Positions 34,031-42,223 of a stretch of 64,000 nucleotides of DNA are shown here, one piece after another. The stretch is taken from positions 1 to 64,000 of the forward strand of contig NZ_QLSV01000007.1 of NCBI RefSeq assembly GCF_003268815.1, given 5' to 3'. The position numbers were made by a program, and so were the translations under genes. The DNA comes from Flavobacterium lacus. Its GTDB lineage: Bacteria > Bacteroidota > Bacteroidia > Flavobacteriales > Flavobacteriaceae. The notes under the pieces were generated by a model, which was not told where the DNA came from, made no database searches, and saw only the letters and a list, made by a program, of their open reading frames with translations. How positions within the stretch are numbered: position 1 is the stretch's first letter; each line of letters opens with the position of its first letter.

Positions 34031-36178
34031 TTATTTTTTGATTTTTTTGCCAACTACTTTCATTTCATTGATCAAATGTTTCGCTCCGGCATACTTGTCG
34101 ATCACAAAAAGTACGTAACGAATGTCGACCATTATATTTCTGCAAATGGCCGGATCATAATAGATATCGCTCATGGTTCCTTCCCAAACGCGGTCGAAAT
34201 TTAGCCCGATTAGATTACCATTTTTGTCGATGGCCGGACTTCCTGAATTTCCCCCTGTGGTATGATTGGTTCCAATAAAATTGACCGGAAGTTTTCCGTT
34301 TTCGGCATATTGGCCGTAATCCTTGTTGTTGTATAATTCTATCAACTTTGGTGAAACATCAAATTCGTAGTCACCCGGAATGTATTTTTCCATTACGCCA
34401 TCTAAATAGGTTACCGGACTGTAATAAACGGCATCGCTAGGAGAATAGCCCTTCACTTTTCCGTAGGTTACACGCAAGGTTGAGTTGGCATCGGGGAAAA
34501 TACGGGCTTCTTTTGGACTTAGTTCCAAAATTCCCTTCATGTACGTGCGTTGTAAAGCTGTATTTTTAAGATTTATTTCGTCGTATTTTGGAACTACGTT
34601 TTTGTTGTAAGCTTCGGACAACATTTTTACGAATGCAAATCCGCTATCGTTGTTTAATTTTTCAAGAACGGTTTTGGCATCGCCGGTAAGCAATTCTTTC
34701 AAACCATCATAGTTCGTTAGTTTAGAAGTTTTGAAAATTTCGGCTGTTTTTGTTTTTAAATCTTGGTTTAACAAACCTTCGGGTAAAAATTGCTTTGGCG
34801 ATTCAATGGCGTATAATTCAATTAATTGCTCCATGACTTTTTCGTCCACAGTGGCGTTGAAATCTTTGTATAAATCTTCAAATCCTGTAATGAAATTTTC
34901 TTTTCTGTCCATAAATGCTTGTTCGCCTCTTGTTTTATGAAGATTTTCCAATTGAACCAAACGGTAACCAAAACTCAACAACTCGGTGTTACGCATCACG
35001 ACTTCCATAAAATAATCACGGCTCAAGGCATACGGAGCGATTTCGGTGTAGTTTTTTTCAAATTCTGAAAGTAAGTTGCCATATTCGTTTTGTTTTCCGG
35101 CTTTGGCTACTTTGTTCATAAAATCGTTTTCAAACTCTTTTTTGATTTGAACCGCATTGGATTTTTTTAAACCTTTGGTTTCACCAATCCATTTTTTCCA
35201 ATAATTGGCCACCGAAGCATATTTGGCTGCATATTGAATTTTAATCGCTTTGTCTTTTCGCATGAATCCGTCCTGTACTTTCAAGGCTGCATCTCGGATT
35301 TCGATTTTTGCAGGATTGAGTTCGTTGACAATTTGTTCAACGGCAACAGCCGGCAAATATTCCTGCGTTCTTCCCGGATAACCGAAAACCATCGTAAAGT
35401 CATTTTCTTTTACACCGTCAATGGAAACTGGGAAAAAGTGTTTTGGCGTATACGGAACATTGTCTTTGGAGTATTCTGCCGGACGATTATTTTTGTCTGC
35501 GTAAATTCTGAAAAGCGAAAAATCTCCTGTATGACGAGGCCAAACCCAGTTATCTGTATCTGAACCAAATTTTCCGATGGATGATGGCGGAGCACCAACT
35601 AAACGCACATCTTTATAGGTTTCGACTACAAACCAGATGTATTGATTGCCGTCGTAAAACGTTCTGATTCGGTTTTCTTGCCAACTTTCTTTAGGTAAAG
35701 AAGTAGTTAAAGCAGAAATATTTTCTTGAATTTTTTTCTGTTTGTCTGCTTCGTTGGAAATGGATTGTGTGTTTTCCAAAACTTTTGAAGTGACATCTTC
35801 AATTTTAACGATGAATGTCACCACTAAGCCCGGATTAGGAAGTTCTTGCTCTAAACTCATTGCCCAAAAACCTTTTTCTAAATAATCATTTTCAATAGTG
35901 GAATGGGATTGAATTTCGCCGTAACCACAATGGTGATTGGTTAATAAAAGTCCTTTTGACGAAATCACTTCTGATGTACAGCCGTTGTTGAAATGCGGCA
36001 CAGCGTCTTTCATACTCGATTTGTTCACGTCGTAAATATCTTTGGCAGACATTTTCATACCGAGCGATTTCATTTCTTTTTCGTTCATTCCTTCCAATAA
36101 AGACGGAATCCACATACCGCCTTGTTGAGCAAATGTAGAAAAGGAAAGAAACAGGATGAGTAAGCGTAAAAATTTCAT
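34031..36178 (-). CDS. S46 family dipeptidyl-peptidase, DPP11-like
   Basis: 715 residues with a signal peptide (MKFLRLLILFLSFSTFAQQ), so exported to the periplasm or surface. The chymotrypsin-like triad is visible: H83 in LLTNHHCGYG, D219 in RHTGDFSLFR and S645 in TTGGNSGSP. Arg663 sits 18 residues after the nucleophile in GLNFDRVWEG. In P. gingivalis DPP11 the corresponding pair is Ser655/Arg673, and that Arg gives Asp/Glu specificity, whereas DPP7 has Gly there. It would release acidic dipeptides from oligopeptides, typical of protein-consuming Bacteroidota. Confidence 0.92.
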   Translation of the reverse strand: MKFLRLLILFLSFSTFAQQGGMWIPSLLEGMNEKEMKSLGMKMSAKDIYDVNKSSMKDAVPHFNNGCTSEVISSKGLLLTNHHCGYGEIQSHSTIENDYLEKGFWAMSLEQELPNPGLVVTFIVKIEDVTSKVLENTQSISNEADKQKKIQENISALTTSLPKESWQENRIRTFYDGNQYIWFVVETYKDVRLVGAPPSSIGKFGSDTDNWVWPRHTGDFSLFRIYADKNNRPAEYSKDNVPYTPKHFFPVSIDGVKENDFTMVFGYPGRTQEYLPAVAVEQIVNELNPAKIEIRDAALKVQDGFMRKDKAIKIQYAAKYASVANYWKKWIGETKGLKKSNAVQIKKEFENDFMNKVAKAGKQNEYGNLLSEFEKNYTEIAPYALSRDYFMEVVMRNTELLSFGYRLVQLENLHKTRGEQAFMDRKENFITGFEDLYKDFNATVDEKVMEQLIELYAIESPKQFLPEGLLNQDLKTKTAEIFKTSKLTNYDGLKELLTGDAKTVLEKLNNDSGFAFVKMLSEAYNKNVVPKYDEINLKNTALQRTYMKGILELSPKEARIFPDANSTLRVTYGKVKGYSPSDAVYYSPVTYLDGVMEKYIPGDYEFDVSPKLIELYNNKDYGQYAENGKLPVNFIGTNHTTGGNSGSPAIDKNGNLIGLNFDRVWEGTMSDIYYDPAICRNIMVDIRYVLFVIDKYAGAKHLINEMKVVGKKIKK

Positions 36179-36199
36179 AAATAATTGTTTAGTAAGTTC

Positions 36200-36646
36200 T
36201 TATTTTACAGTGTGTTTGAATAATTTTCGTTTGTGTTCTTCGAAATCGTTTGCAATATACAATTTTTGAGCAGGATGATTATGCGGTTCAACCTCCAAAT
36301 AGATGATTTTTAACGATAATTTATGAGCTTCTTGAAGGATGAAATGGAGCGTTTGTTTGCCAAAACCTTTTCCTTGAGCCGAATTTTTGATGTATAATTC
36401 GTCTAAGAAGGCAATCTTTCCTTGGTATTCAAAACTAAAAACGAAAGTGAGAATCACATAACCAACGATTTCATTTTCATTTAAAATTAGCCAAGCTTTA
36501 CCAAGATTTTCATTTTCGATGAATTGATGAAATAGTTTTTTGGAAGTTTCAATTTGAAAAGGATAATTGTCGATGGCATAAAATTCCTTCATCATTTGAA
36601 GGATTTCATCAATCTCTAAAACGGATAAAGGTTTAAAGGTTGTCAT
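36200..36646 (-). CDS. GNAT family N-acetyltransferase
   Basis: 148 residues, cytosolic. The GNAT core shows in AWLILNENEIVGYVILTF, FLDELYIKNSAQGKGFGKQTL (acetyl-CoA loop, Q/R-x-x-G-x-G/A) and YLEVEPHNHPAQKLYIANDF. The substrate is unknown. Its ATG overlaps the waaA 3' end by 14 bp, so it is translationally coupled to the glycosyltransferase. Confidence 0.88.
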   Translation of the reverse strand: MTTFKPLSVLEIDEILQMMKEFYAIDNYPFQIETSKKLFHQFIENENLGKAWLILNENEIVGYVILTFVFSFEYQGKIAFLDELYIKNSAQGKGFGKQTLHFILQEAHKLSLKIIYLEVEPHNHPAQKLYIANDFEEHKRKLFKHTVK

Positions 36647-37895
36647 TATCCAAATGGTTTAAAATAGCATCTGTTGCACCTTTATTCATTTGTACGAAAG
36701 TGTTGCAAATATGACCTTTTTCGTAACGAATGTCTTCGTTAGAAAGTAAGTTTGAAAATGTTTCATTCAATTCGTTTTGATTGGAAATTGAAATGCATCC
36801 TTCCATATTTACTAATGCGGTCGCTTCTGCAAAATGAGAATAATTGGGTCCGATTACGATGGGGATGCCAAATGTTGCGGGTTCTAAAATGTTATGCACA
36901 CCGGGATTTCCGAAGCCCCCACCTACGTAGGCAATATCGGCGTAGTTGTAGATTTTGGTTAAGATGCCGATGGTGTTGATGATGAATACATCATATTCTC
37001 GTAGGGACAGGTCGCGACCTGTCTGTACATTTGATTCCCATTCCGAAAATAAAATTGATTTTTTTGTAATTGATTTTTGCAATTCCAAAATTTGTTCCGA
37101 TTTGATATTATGTGGAGCAATGATGAATTTTACATTTTCCGATGAATTATTAATGAAATTAACCAGTAATTCTTCGTCTTTTGGCCATGAACTTCCAATG
37201 ACGATTGTAGTAGTGTTGTTTTTGAATTCTTCGATAAAATTTAACGAATTATCTCTTTCTAAAATTGAAACTACGCGATCAAAACGGGTGTCGCCTGAAA
37301 TTTTTATGTTTTGAAATCCGAGCGATTGAAGGAGTTTTTTGGATGATTCATTTTGTACAAAAAAGAAATCAAAAGCAGTTAAACATTTTCTGTAAAATCC
37401 TCCATACCACTTAAAAAAAACTTGATTATTTCTCAGAATTCCGGAAATTAAATAAGTTTTTATTTGCCTTTTTTTGAGTTCATTCAAATAATTTGGCCAA
37501 TATTCATATTTGATAAAAAACACCATTTCCGGATGAGTTAACTCTAAAAATTGTTTGGCGTTTTGTTGTGTATCTAGTGGAAGATAAATAGTCAAATCAG
37601 CCATTGAGTTGTTTTTTCTAACTTCAAAACCCGAAGGAGAAAAAAAGGTTACAATAATTTTATGGTTAGGAAATTTGATTTTGATTTTTTCCATTACGGG
37701 AATTCCCTGTTCAAACTCGCCTAAAGAAGCGGCGTGAAACCAAATCGTTTTATCAGTCGAAGAAATTTTCTGTTTTATTTGCTCAAAAACATTCTTTCTT
37801 CCATCGATAAAAAGTTTTATTTTCGGATGGAATAGAGTAACGATTTTCAGTAAAAATCCGACAAAATGAACCAATAAATTATATAAAAAAAACAT
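36633..37895 (-). CDS. waaA: 3-deoxy-D-manno-octulosonic acid (Kdo) transferase
   Basis: 420 residues. An N-terminal membrane-associated helix (MFFLYNLLVHFVGFLLKIV) is followed by the glycosyltransferase 30 domain with the catalytic Glu in FHAASLGEFEQG (about residue 60). The donor-binding region AYVGGGFGNPGVHNILEPATFG is near residue 330. It transfers Kdo to lipid A precursor at the inner membrane. Between residues about 287 and 303 the gene carries an in-frame 28-bp palindrome encoding VQTGRDLSLR. This inserts extra residues just before the conserved IINTIGILTKIY segment. Confidence 0.92.
   Translation of the reverse strand: MFFLYNLLVHFVGFLLKIVTLFHPKIKLFIDGRKNVFEQIKQKISSTDKTIWFHAASLGEFEQGIPVMEKIKIKFPNHKIIVTFFSPSGFEVRKNNSMADLTIYLPLDTQQNAKQFLELTHPEMVFFIKYEYWPNYLNELKKRQIKTYLISGILRNNQVFFKWYGGFYRKCLTAFDFFFVQNESSKKLLQSLGFQNIKISGDTRFDRVVSILERDNSLNFIEEFKNNTTTIVIGSSWPKDEELLVNFINNSSENVKFIIAPHNIKSEQILELQKSITKKSILFSEWESNVQTGRDLSLREYDVFIINTIGILTKIYNYADIAYVGGGFGNPGVHNILEPATFGIPIVIGPNYSHFAEATALVNMEGCISISNQNELNETFSNLLSNEDIRYEKGHICNTFVQMNKGATDAILNHLDNDNL
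37001..37028. repeat. 28-bp palindrome inserted in waaA
   Basis: The core GACAGGTCGCGACCTGTC (37006-37023) is a perfect 18-bp palindrome; the arms extend to GTA/TAC at 37001 and 37028 with one mismatch and one wobble. It resembles short highly iterated palindromes of bacterial genomes, and it is read in frame as VQTGRDLSLR on the waaA strand. Confidence 0.8.
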
Positions 37896-37942
37896 ATAGC
37901 AGAAATTGTGTCGCTAAAATACATCACTTTAAAGAATTTTCA

Positions 37943-37972
37943 TTGTTATAACTTACTAAATAATTACTTTTG
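37943..37972 (+). promoter_or_regulatory. Promoter of the sugar aminotransferase-galE unit
   Basis: TTG at 37943-37945, a 19-bp spacer and TACTTTTG at 37965-37972 match the consensus. The ATG is 66 nt downstream. The gene is divergent from waaA. Confidence 0.6.
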
Positions 37973-38038
37973 TTATGTTATTAAGATGAACTCATTCAAA
38001 ATGAAAACATCTTACACTTTAAAATTAAATAAAAAGTA

Positions 38039-39169
38039 ATGCGTAAACTTCAAATGGTTGACTTAAAAAGTCAATACGATAAAATTAAGACTACAGTTGA
38101 TGCTTCAATTCAAGAAGTTTTAGAAACCACAACCTATATCAACGGACCGAAAGTTCATGAATTTCAAAAAAGCTTAGAAGATTACTTAGGTGTAAAGCAC
38201 GTTATTCCGTGTGCAAATGGAACAGATGCTCTTCAAATTGCTATGATGGGATTAGATTTGAAACCCGGAGACGAAGTAATTACAGCCGATTTTACGTTTG
38301 CTGCTACAGTTGAAGTGATTGCTCTGTTGCAATTAACGCCTGTTTTAGTTGATGTTGATATGGTGAATATGAACATTTCACTAGACGGAATCCGAAAAGC
38401 CATCACGCCAAAAACCAAAGCCATCGTGCCGGTTCATTTGTTTGGAAGAGCAGCGAATATGGAAGCCATTATGCAAATTGCTAATGAACATAATTTATAT
38501 GTTATTGAAGATAATGCACAAGCCATTGGAGCTAATTGTCGTTTTTCGGATGGAACCAAAAAGAAAGCCGGAACCATTGGTCATGTGGGAGCAACTTCTT
38601 TTTTTCCCTCAAAAAATTTAGGTTGTTATGGTGATGGTGGTGCCATTTTTACCAATGATGATGCTTTGGCTCATACGATTCGCGGAATCGTAAATCATGG
38701 GATGTACTTGCGTTATCACCACGATGTAGTGGGTGTAAATTCGCGTTTGGATAGTATTCAAGCAGCGGTTTTAAATGCAAAATTGCCGTTGTTAGACAGT
38801 TACAATGCTGCTCGTCAAAATGCTGCCCGAAAATATTCAACGGCTTTTGAAGGACATCAAAACATAGTTGCACCAACCATTTGTGCTATTTGCGATTGCC
38901 ATGTTTTTCATCAATATACCTTGCGAATTATTGATGCTGATCGGAATGCATTAATGGATCATTTGCAAAGCAAAGGAATTCCGTGTGCGATTTATTACCC
39001 AATCCCGCTACATTCTCAAAAAGCATATGCTGATATTCGTTATCAGGAAGAAGATTTTCCGGTAACCAATCAATTGGTTCAAGAAGTAATTTCGTTACCA
39101 ATGCATACCGAATTAGATGACGAGCAAATTAAATTTATAACCGATTCTGTTTTAGAATTTTTCAACTAA
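38039..39169 (+). CDS. DegT/DnrJ/EryC1/StrS family sugar aminotransferase
   Basis: 376 residues, PLP-dependent. Motifs: MVDLKSQYDKIK, YINGPKVHEFQ, PCANGTDALQIAMMGL, DFTFAATVE, VPVHLFGRAANM, DNAQAIGA and the Schiff-base Lys in SFFPSKNLGCYGDGGA (about residue 190). This is close to WbpE/WlbC-type enzymes that aminate UDP-3-keto sugars for lipopolysaccharide or S-layer glycans, so a nucleotide-sugar substrate is likely but not proved. galE starts 12 bp downstream and waaA lies divergently upstream, a polysaccharide context. Confidence 0.9.
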   Translation: MRKLQMVDLKSQYDKIKTTVDASIQEVLETTTYINGPKVHEFQKSLEDYLGVKHVIPCANGTDALQIAMMGLDLKPGDEVITADFTFAATVEVIALLQLTPVLVDVDMVNMNISLDGIRKAITPKTKAIVPVHLFGRAANMEAIMQIANEHNLYVIEDNAQAIGANCRFSDGTKKKAGTIGHVGATSFFPSKNLGCYGDGGAIFTNDDALAHTIRGIVNHGMYLRYHHDVVGVNSRLDSIQAAVLNAKLPLLDSYNAARQNAARKYSTAFEGHQNIVAPTICAICDCHVFHQYTLRIIDADRNALMDHLQSKGIPCAIYYPIPLHSQKAYADIRYQEEDFPVTNQLVQEVISLPMHTELDDEQIKFITDSVLEFFN

Positions 39170-39181
39170 TCATACAAAAAA

Positions 39182-40195
39182 ATGAAAGTATTAGTAACCG
39201 GAGGCCTTGGATTCATTGGTTCTCACACTGTTGTAGAATTGCAAAATGTAGGTTTTGAACCCGTTATTATCGATAATCTATCCAATTCTTCTATTGAAGT
39301 GTTAGACCGAATTACAAATATTACCGGAAAGAAACCACTTTTTGAACAAATGGATTTACGAGATAAAACTTCGGTGCAAAATTTCTTCAAAAAGCACAAT
39401 GATGTTTCGGGTGTCATTCATTTTGCCGCTTCCAAAGCAGTAGGAGAAAGTGTTGAAAATCCATTGTTGTATTATGAAAATAATATCAATGCATTGGTTT
39501 ATATTTTACAAGAATTACAACAAAAACCAGAGGCACACTTTATTTTTAGTTCGTCGTGTACGGTTTACGGTCAAGCCGAAAAGATGCCAATTACAGAAGA
39601 CGCTTCGGTTCAACCGGCGATGTCGCCTTATGGAAATACAAAACAAATTGGTGAAGAAATTATTACCGATGTGGTCAAAGTTTCGAATATCAATTCTATT
39701 CTTTTACGTTATTTTAATCCGATTGGAGCTCATCCAACGGCTGAAATTGGCGAATTACCGATTGGTGTTCCACAAAATTTAGTGCCGTTTATCACACAAA
39801 CCGGAAGCGGATTACGAAAAGAATTATCGGTTTACGGAGATGATTATCCAACACCAGACGGTACTGCCGTTCGCGATTATATTCACGTAGTAGATTTGGC
39901 AAAAGCTCACGTTGTTGCTTTACAACGACTAATCGAAAAGAAAAATGTATCAAAAATCGAAACGTTTAATCTTGGAACAGGAACAGGTAGTTCTGTTTTG
40001 GAGGTTATTACTGCTTTTGAAAAAGTTTCGGGTAAAAAATTACCCTACAAAATTGTGGGTAGGAGAGAAGGTGATATTACATCCGCTTATGCTAACACCG
40101 ACAAAGCAAATAATGTTTTAGGCTGGAAAGCACAATCCACGTTAGAAGAAAGTTTGGCGAGTGCTTGGAAATGGGAACAAAAAATTAGAAGTTAA
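39182..40195 (+). CDS. galE: UDP-glucose 4-epimerase
   Basis: 337 residues, short-chain dehydrogenase fold. The NAD-binding TGGLGFIGSHT is at the N-terminus. DNLSNSS, the FIFSSSCTVYG segment and the catalytic YGNTK (Tyr-x-x-x-Lys) follow, then the family LLRYFNPIGAHPTAEIGE and DGTAVRDYIHVVDLA. It interconverts UDP-glucose and UDP-galactose (and possibly the HexNAc forms) for glycan synthesis. It is cotranscribed with the aminotransferase. Confidence 0.94.
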   Translation: MKVLVTGGLGFIGSHTVVELQNVGFEPVIIDNLSNSSIEVLDRITNITGKKPLFEQMDLRDKTSVQNFFKKHNDVSGVIHFAASKAVGESVENPLLYYENNINALVYILQELQQKPEAHFIFSSSCTVYGQAEKMPITEDASVQPAMSPYGNTKQIGEEIITDVVKVSNINSILLRYFNPIGAHPTAEIGELPIGVPQNLVPFITQTGSGLRKELSVYGDDYPTPDGTAVRDYIHVVDLAKAHVVALQRLIEKKNVSKIETFNLGTGTGSSVLEVITAFEKVSGKKLPYKIVGRREGDITSAYANTDKANNVLGWKAQSTLEESLASAWKWEQKIRS

Positions 40196-40243
40196 GATTT
40201 AAAAACCAATCATTTTCCAATACCGATTAATAAAAATAAAAAA

Positions 40244-40266
40244 TCCCCATTTTTTTAAGATGGGGA
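40244..40266. terminator. Bidirectional terminator between galE and a small lipoprotein gene
   Basis: A 7-bp stem TCCCCAT/ATGGGGA (40244-40250, 40260-40266) has T-rich sequence on both sides and lies between convergent genes. Confidence 0.7.
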
Positions 40267-40291
40267 AATTTTTAATTGTACTGTGCCTGAA

Positions 40292-40519
40292 TTAGTCTTT
40301 TTTCAATGCTTCTTCCGTTTTATCTGCAGCATTTTCCAACGCTTCCCCGGTTTTATCTGCAGCATTTTCAATTGAATCTCCAGCTTCTTCGGCCGCATTT
40401 TCAATGTCGCTACCCACCGATTCTACAGCGTCTTCTACTTTTTCTTCTGTTGTTTTTTCTTTACAAGAAACAACAAATAAAGCTCCCATCAGTACCAATC
40501 CTAAAAGTGTTTTTTTCAT
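40292..40519 (-). CDS. Small lipoprotein with 11-residue repeats
   Basis: 75 residues. The lipoprotein signal MKKTLLGLVLMGALFVVSC has its cysteine at residue 19. The mature part is Ala/Glu/Asp/Lys-rich with three 11-residue units (IENAAEEAGDS, IENAADKTGEA, LENAADKTEEA), an amphipathic-helix pattern like LEA or apolipoprotein-type repeats. At DNA level two of these share a 19-bp direct repeat 33 bp apart. It could coat membranes or act as a stress protein; no function is known. Confidence 0.78.
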   Translation of the reverse strand: MKKTLLGLVLMGALFVVSCKEKTTEEKVEDAVESVGSDIENAAEEAGDSIENAADKTGEALENAADKTEEALKKD

Positions 40520-40580
40520 TTTGTTTATTTTTTAAAAGGTTAATCAATCGCTAACCAGCAAATCAAGTGCCAGACTTTTA

Positions 40581-41453
40581 TTATGCTGAAACCGTTTCTA
40601 CTTCTTTATTAATTTTATTCACCAATCCAACCAATACTTTCCCTGGTCCAACTTCAGTAAAACTAGCAGCACCATCGGCTATCATCTGTTGAACAGATTG
40701 CGTCCATCGCACCGGAGCCGTCAATTGAATAATTAAGTTCTTTTTAATTTCCGTCGGATCCGAAACCGCACTCGCTGTCACATTTTGATACACGGGGCAA
40801 ATTGGTTTAGCAAATGTTGTCGCCTCTATCGCTGCCGCCAATTTTTCTCTAGCCGGTTCCATCATGGGTGAATGAAAAGCTCCGCCAACAGGAAGTAGTA
40901 ATGCTCTTTTAGCACCTGCTGATTTCATAGCTTCACATGCTTTTTCTACTGCAGAAAATTCACCTGAAATCACCAATTGTCCCGGGCAATTATAGTTTGC
41001 TGCAACAACAACTCCATCAATAGCATCGCAAACTTCTTCTACAATTCTATCATCTAAGCCTAAAACCGCAGCCATCGTTGACGGAGTGATTTCGCAGGCT
41101 TTTTGCATCGCCAAAGCTCGTTTGGAAACTAATCGCAAACCATCTTCAAACGATAATGCTCCATTGGCAACTAAAGCTGAAAATTCACCTAAGGAATGTC
41201 CGGCAACCATATCGGGTTTAAAATCGGTTAATGTTTTAGCTAAAATTACTGAATGTAAAAAAACTGCGGGTTGGGTCACTTTTGTTTCTTTTAATTCTTC
41301 TGCAGTTCCTTCAAACATAATAGCTGTGATTCGGAAACCTAGAATTTCATTCGCTTTTTCAAATAATTCTTTAGCTAGTGTTGAGTTGTCATATAAATCT
41401 TTGCCCATTCCTGTGAATTGTGCTCCTTGACCAGGGAATACGTATGCTTTCAT
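40581..41453 (-). CDS. fabD: Malonyl-CoA:ACP transacylase
   Basis: 290 residues. Motifs: FPGQGAQFTGMGKDL, nucleophile S87 in AGHSLGEFSALVA, and the catalytic His in PVGGAFHSPMM (about residue 197); GPGKVLVGLVNKI is near the end. It loads malonyl groups onto acyl-carrier protein for type II fatty acid synthesis. It stands alone here rather than in a fab cluster. Its 5' leader carries an unusual triple half-site hairpin arrangement directly before the ATG, suggesting its own control. Confidence 0.95.
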   Translation of the reverse strand: MKAYVFPGQGAQFTGMGKDLYDNSTLAKELFEKANEILGFRITAIMFEGTAEELKETKVTQPAVFLHSVILAKTLTDFKPDMVAGHSLGEFSALVANGALSFEDGLRLVSKRALAMQKACEITPSTMAAVLGLDDRIVEEVCDAIDGVVVAANYNCPGQLVISGEFSAVEKACEAMKSAGAKRALLLPVGGAFHSPMMEPAREKLAAAIEATTFAKPICPVYQNVTASAVSDPTEIKKNLIIQLTAPVRWTQSVQQMIADGAASFTEVGPGKVLVGLVNKINKEVETVSA

Positions 41454-41454
41454 T

Positions 41455-41492
41455 TGATGCTGAATTTATTTCAGCATCACTTTAATGCTGAA
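41455..41492 (-). promoter_or_regulatory. fabD leader with two mutually exclusive hairpins
   Basis: Three half-sites lie in the 38 bp before the fabD ATG: TGATGCTGAA (41455-41464), TTCAGCATCA (41470-41479) and ATGCTGAA (41485-41492). The middle one can pair perfectly with either neighbour, 10 bp with a 5-nt loop or 8 bp with a 7-nt loop. The proximal hairpin ends one base from the start codon. It could be an operator for a repressor or an RNA switch. Confidence 0.6.
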
Positions 41493-41507
41493 GGTTATTT
41501 TGAAAGA

Positions 41508-41515
41508 CAAAAATA
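41508..41515 (-). promoter_or_regulatory. Putative -7 box for fabD
   Basis: TATTTTTG on the minus strand, 54 nt before the ATG, placing the hairpin region in the transcribed leader. No clear -33 TTG. Confidence 0.4.
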
Positions 41516-41562
41516 CTACTTTTTTAGCATTTTTAAGAAAAGTTAAAAATGAGAGAAAAGCA

Positions 41563-41596
41563 AAACCTCCATCATGCAAATGACGTCGGGAGGCTT
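41563..41596 (-). terminator. Hairpin after the YceI gene
   Basis: An 8-bp stem (41563-41570 with 41589-41596, CCTCC/GGAGG core, one G-U) lies 30 bp after the YceI stop. A moderate T-rich tail (TTTTGCTTTTC) follows on the minus strand. Confidence 0.5.
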
Positions 41597-41626
41597 CTAT
41601 GGAAAGAGTGTTAGTATTCTAAACAT

Positions 41627-42154
41627 TTATGATTTTAGCAATTGTAATTCGATGTTTAGTTTAACTTCTTCACCAACTAAAACACCACCCGTTTCCAGAG
41701 CAGAGTTCCAAGTTAATCCCCAATCTTTACGGTTTATTTTTCCGGAAATATTCAATCCAGCTTTTGTATTTCCCCATGGGTCTTTCATCAATCCGCTAAA
41801 TTCAGCAGAAAGTTTTACTGATTTTGTAACACCTCTAAAACTCAAATCGCCTGATAATTCATAATCACCTCCATTTTTAGTGAAAGAAGTTGCTTTGAAA
41901 GTTAGTTTTGGATTGTTTTCGGCGTCAAAAAAGTCACCACTTTTCAAATGATTGTCTCTATCTGCGTTATTTGTACTGATAGAATTGATCTCTGCTGAAA
42001 ATTCAATACTTGCATTTTCAAAATTATCACCTTCTGTTTCGATTGTTGCATCATAGGTTCCAAACATTCCTGAAACATTGGTAAACATCATGTGTTTAAC
42101 TTTAAATCCGATTTGTGAATGTGTTGGGTCAATTGCCCATTTTGTAGTTGCCAT
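41627..42154 (-). CDS. YceI family protein, cytosolic form
   Basis: 175 residues from the ATG at 42154 (MATTKWAIDPTHSQIGFKV); earlier in-frame codons have no family similarity. No signal peptide, unlike the secreted YceI at 18124. Domain landmarks: VKHMMFTNVSGMFG, ADRDNHLKSGDFFDAE, YELSGDLSFRGVTKSVKLSAEF, and GKINRKDWGLTWNSALETGGVLVGEEVKL-like closing strand. It likely binds a lipid or isoprenoid. It follows the Fe-S protein gene, with a terminator between them. Confidence 0.88.
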   Translation of the reverse strand: MATTKWAIDPTHSQIGFKVKHMMFTNVSGMFGTYDATIETEGDNFENASIEFSAEINSISTNNADRDNHLKSGDFFDAENNPKLTFKATSFTKNGGDYELSGDLSFRGVTKSVKLSAEFSGLMKDPWGNTKAGLNISGKINRKDWGLTWNSALETGGVLVGEEVKLNIELQLLKS

Positions 42155-42223
42155 AATTTTATTGTTTAATAATAAGTATCTTTCTGATAAGGCAAATTTA
42201 AGGGAGGCATACCGATGGGGCAC

